Positions 61,242-64,000 of a DNA stretch of 64,000 bases are shown here, piece after piece; positions within the stretch are counted from its first letter, which is position 1; every line of letters starts with the position of its first letter. The position numbers and the translations under genes were made by a program. The stretch is taken from NCBI RefSeq assembly GCF_003696365.1, contig NZ_RFFM01000001.1, positions 1,317,852 through 1,381,851 on the forward strand, written 5' to 3'. The notes under the pieces were generated by a model, which was given only the letters and a program-made list of their open reading frames with translations, did no database searches and had not been told where the DNA came from. The DNA comes from Stutzerimonas zhaodongensis. Its GTDB lineage: Bacteria; Pseudomonadota; Gammaproteobacteria; Pseudomonadales; Pseudomonadaceae.

Positions 61242-63362
61242 TTAATTCTGACCCACCGTCGAGACGATGGTGACCTGCTTGTTATCCGGTATTTCCTGAT
61301 AGGCCAGTACATGAATGTTGGGGACTGCCAGTCTGGCGAATCGCGACAACATCGCGCGAACCGGACCTGCCACCAGCAGAATCGCCGGCTTACCCATCAT
61401 TTCTTGACGCTGTGCCGCATCTACCAGAGAACGTTGCAATTTCTCGGCCATTCCCGGCTCGAGAAGAATGCCATCTTCTGAGCCTTGTCCTGCCTTCTGA
61501 AGACTATTGAGCAATATCTGTTCCAACCTTGGCTCAAGGGTGATCACAGGCAGCTGAGGCTCAAGCCCCACAACGTTTTGCACGATTGCGCGGGACAGCG
61601 CGACACGTACCGCAGCTACCATCGCGGCGGGATCTTGACTCTTGACAGCGACGTTGGCGATGGCTTCGGCGATGGTACGGATGTCACGTACTGGCACCTG
61701 CTCCTGCAGCAGTGCCTGCAGCACCTTCAGCAGCGTTGAGAGTGAAATCATCCCCGGCACAAGCTCTTCGGCGAGCTTCGGCGAGCTCTTGGCAAGCAGC
61801 TGCATCAACTGTTGGACTTCTTCGTGGCCGAGCAACTCATGGGCATGCTTGTGCAGCACCTGGTTCAGGTGCGTCGCGACCACGGTGCTGGCGTCTACCA
61901 CCGTGTAGCCCAGCGACTGTGCCTGGTCACGCTGGCTTGCTTCGATCCATACGGCTTCCAGACCGAACGCCGGATCCCTGGCGGCAATGCCGTTGAGCGG
62001 GCCGAATACCTGTCCGGGGTTGATCGCCAGTTCGCGGTCCGGATACACCTCGGCCTCGGCCAGGCTCACACCCATCAGCGTCAAGCGATAGGCGTTGGGC
62101 AGCAGGTCAAGGTTATCGCGGATGTGTACCGACGGCATCAGAAAGCCGAGGTCCTGGGAGAGCTTCTTGCGAACGCCCTTGATCCGCGCCAGCAGCTGGC
62201 CGCCCTGGTTGCGATCGACCAACGGAATCAACCGGTAACCCACCTCGAGACCAACCATGTCCACCGGAGTCACGTCGTCCCAGCCAAGCTCTTTGGTTTC
62301 CGCGGTGCGTTGAGCCGGAAGCAGTTCCTGTTGCTTTTGCACTTCCTGCTCGGCTTGCTTCTTGACCTGTTTCTGGCGATGCCAGATCCAGTAGGCGCCG
62401 CCGGCAGCAACGGCGCCAAGGCCGATGAAGGACATATGCGGCATGCCGGGCACCAGGCCCATGGCGATCATGATGCCCGCGGCTACAGCCAGCGCTTTCG
62501 GCGAGGCGAACATCTGGCGGTTGACCTGCTGGCCCATGTCTTCGGAGCTGGTGACGCGGGTCACCATGATGGCCGCAGCGGTCGACAGCAGCAGCGAAGG
62601 GATCTGAGCCACAAGGCCGTCACCGATGGTCAGCAGCGCATAGACCTGGCCGGCTTCGCTGAAGCTCATGCCGTGCTGCGCCATGCCGATGCCGACACCG
62701 CCGATGAGGTTGATGAACAGGATCAGCAGGCCGGCGATCGCATCACCACGTACGAACTTGCTGGCACCGTCCATCGATCCGTAGAAATCGGCCTCCGAGG
62801 CGACTTCCACGCGGCGCAGCTTGGCTTCGGACTGGTCGATGAGACCGGCGTTGAGGTCGGCATCGATCGCCATCTGCTTGCCTGGCATTGCATCCAGGGT
62901 AAAGCGTGCGCTGACTTCCGAGATACGTCCCGCACCCTTGGTCACAACCACGAAGTTGATGATCATCAGGATCGCGAAGACGACGATACCGACGACATAG
63001 TTGCCGCCGATCACCACATTACCGAAAGCTTCGATCACATGCCCGGCAGCTGAACCGCCCTCATGGCCGTTGATCAGTACCACCCGCGTCGATGCCACGT
63101 TCAGGGCAAGACGCATCAAGGTCGCGACCAGCAGAATCGTCGGAAACACCGCGAAGTCCAGCGGGCGCAGCGCATAGACGCTGACAAGCAGAACTACGAT
63201 CGACAGGGCGATGTTGAAGGTGAACAGCAGATCCAGCAGGAACGGCGGCACCGACAGCATCATCATGCCCATCATCACGAGCAACAGAAGCGGGACGCCC
63301 AGGTTGCCGCGCCCCGCGCCCGTCAGGCCGTTGCGAATATTGATGAGTTGCGTGCGATCCAC
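61242..63362 (-). CDS. flhA: Flagellar export apparatus protein FlhA
   Basis: A 706-residue export-gate protein. The N-terminal half has eight membrane segments (first at about 24-43), with the FHIPEP-type signature region FAVFPTILLVATLMRLALNVASTR and the cytoplasmic loop TKGAGRISEVSARFTLDAMPGKQMAID, here noted as residues about 130-160. The C-terminal half is the cytoplasmic export-platform domain, beginning at about 340. I choose GTG 63362 (DRTQLINIRNG) over a TTG eight codons upstream because of the family N-terminus; the ribosome site is weak either way. A sigma-54-type promoter lies about 60 bases upstream. Confidence 0.94.
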   Translation of the reverse strand: MDRTQLINIRNGLTGAGRGNLGVPLLLLVMMGMMMLSVPPFLLDLLFTFNIALSIVVLLVSVYALRPLDFAVFPTILLVATLMRLALNVASTRVVLINGHEGGSAAGHVIEAFGNVVIGGNYVVGIVVFAILMIINFVVVTKGAGRISEVSARFTLDAMPGKQMAIDADLNAGLIDQSEAKLRRVEVASEADFYGSMDGASKFVRGDAIAGLLILFINLIGGVGIGMAQHGMSFSEAGQVYALLTIGDGLVAQIPSLLLSTAAAIMVTRVTSSEDMGQQVNRQMFASPKALAVAAGIMIAMGLVPGMPHMSFIGLGAVAAGGAYWIWHRQKQVKKQAEQEVQKQQELLPAQRTAETKELGWDDVTPVDMVGLEVGYRLIPLVDRNQGGQLLARIKGVRKKLSQDLGFLMPSVHIRDNLDLLPNAYRLTLMGVSLAEAEVYPDRELAINPGQVFGPLNGIAARDPAFGLEAVWIEASQRDQAQSLGYTVVDASTVVATHLNQVLHKHAHELLGHEEVQQLMQLLAKSSPKLAEELVPGMISLSTLLKVLQALLQEQVPVRDIRTIAEAIANVAVKSQDPAAMVAAVRVALSRAIVQNVVGLEPQLPVITLEPRLEQILLNSLQKAGQGSEDGILLEPGMAEKLQRSLVDAAQRQEMMGKPAILLVAGPVRAMLSRFARLAVPNIHVLAYQEIPDNKQVTIVSTVGQN

Positions 63363-63420
63363 GTAGACCCCGACAGACAGAACCAAAGAATTGACGCAAA
63401 ACGCGTCCTGTCCGGGTTAT

Positions 63421-63436
63421 AGCAAGAAGGGGTCCA
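63421..63436 (-). promoter_or_regulatory. Sigma-54 (-24/-12) promoter of flhA
   Basis: The minus strand reads TGGACCC-N4-TTGCT, with the GG and GC elements at the exact sigma-54 spacing. It lies about 60 bases before the flhA start in the 240-bp divergent interval with sodC. FleQ/RpoN control of flhA is known in P. aeruginosa. Confidence 0.72.
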
Positions 63437-63601
63437 ACTTTGCGAAGCAAGCGAGGCCAGCGAGGTAGACCGGTGTGGATGCGCGCGAATCCGAACCGAC
63501 GGCACCCTCGGCAGTCTCACGGAGTGCGTCGTCGTCACGGCAAAATCGCGAGGCGACTCATCTGGCGGTGCGACCGCCATGGACAGTCACAGGAGTTACC
63601 C

Positions 63602-64000
63602 ATGAAACAGTGGATCATCGCGGCAATCGCCGGCTGCACGGTACTTGGCGTACAGGCGGAAACGCTGAACGTGAAGGTCAATTCAGTGAACGCCCAGGGC
63701 GTTGGCAATTCCGTTGGCACGGTCAAGATCGAAACGAACGAATACGGGCTGGTTTTCCGCCCAGAGCTGTCTGGCCTGGAGCCTGGCACTCATGGATTTC
63801 ATATTCATGCCAAGGGCAGCTGTGAACCCGAAGAGAAGGACGGTCAGCCAGTCCCTGCGGGCGCGGCAGGCGGACATTGGGATCCGAAGAACACTGGCAA
63901 GCACGGCGAACCCTGGGGCGACGGCCATCTGGGCGACCTTCCCGCGCTCATGGTCGGCAGCGACGGCAAAGCCACACAGCCGGTTCTGGCGCCACGCTTG
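63602..64000 (+). CDS. sodC: Periplasmic Cu/Zn superoxide dismutase (cut by right edge)
   Basis: The first 133 codons are present and remain open at the window edge. A signal peptide ([18 protein letters not shown]) precedes the mature start ETLNVKV. The copper ligands HIH in [12 protein letters not shown], the disulfide cysteine, and the zinc-site region GGHWDP and GDLPAL are visible. It dismutates periplasmic superoxide. AGGAG lies six bases before the ATG. It is divergent from flhA. The remaining copper ligand and the C-terminal half of the barrel are outside the window. Confidence 0.93.
   Translation, partial: MKQWIIAAIAGCTVLGVQAETLNVKVNSVNAQGVGNSVGTVKIETNEYGLVFRPELSGLEPGTHGFHIHAKGSCEPEEKDGQPVPAGAAGGHWDPKNTGKHGEPWGDGHLGDLPALMVGSDGKATQPVLAPRL

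Noticed and set aside
63475..63825. 116-codon plus-strand frame over the sodC start
   Set aside because: The frame used by sodC has a ribosome site, signal peptide and metal ligands; this overlapping frame has none.

Overview
The window is chromosomal DNA of a Pseudomonas-type gammaproteobacterium. Gene content and order match blocks known from P. aeruginosa: deaD to efp/earP, gpx-msrB-alaA-htpX-tpm, fleQ-fleS-fleR, ccmA to ccmI, and flhA-flhF-fleN-fliA-cheYZAB-motCD-parC-parP-cheW. A short GTAGGGTGGGCTTTAGC-type repeat fragment hints at the stutzeri lineage, but the species cannot be fixed from this sequence. No prophage, insertion sequence, CRISPR array or rRNA was seen.

Region 1 (1-14.3 kb, all minus strand) is an O-polysaccharide locus of the ABC-transporter type, directly downstream of ihfB. 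manC and manB make GDP-mannose. Gmd converts it to GDP-4-keto-6-deoxymannose, which both Rmd (GDP-D-rhamnose) and Fcl (GDP-L-fucose) can use. Wzm/Wzt export the finished chain. Between wzt and fcl lies a more AT-rich accessory stretch with a stand-alone FkbM methyltransferase, an unusual FkbM methyltransferase / heptad coiled coil / glycosyltransferase fusion, and two further glycosyltransferases. Another glycosyltransferase is cut by the left edge. The fusion is the most interesting object here: its layout resembles the WbdD chain-terminator and ruler of E. coli O9a, and its coiled coil is encoded by 21-bp tandem repeats.

Region 2 (14.6-34.2 kb) is core metabolism and stress functions: a DEAD-box helicase, a spermidine synthase-like protein, class II DAHP synthase, a SLC13/DASS anion transporter, EF-P with its rhamnosyltransferase EarP, 4.5S SRP RNA, a renalase-like oxidoreductase, a ZIP metal transporter, tRNA-Gly and tRNA-Glu, a glutathione S-transferase, an AAA ATPase, glutathione peroxidase, MsrB, AlaA, HtpX and thiopurine methyltransferase.

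Region 3 (34.2-39.0 kb) holds the flagellar master regulators fleQ and fleSR plus fliT. It is detached from the fliD/fliS and fliE genes that flank it in P. aeruginosa. A sigma-54-type site precedes fleS, a sigma-28-type site precedes fliT, and the likely fleQ promoter has a ten-T run in its spacer.

Region 4 (39.0-46.6 kb) is a proline-rich lipoprotein gene and the cytochrome c maturation operon ccmABCDEFGHI.

Region 5 (46.7-63.4 kb) is a late flagellar and chemotaxis block. A FliK-domain protein and a short FlhB-like protein are on the plus strand. A long minus-strand series runs from flhA (preceded by a sigma-54-type site) through the polar placement genes flhF and fleN, then fliA, the che genes, motCD, the polar chemotaxis-array proteins ParC/ParP and cheW. 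CheA carries three near-identical repeats in its linker. The right edge cuts a periplasmic Cu/Zn superoxide dismutase gene.
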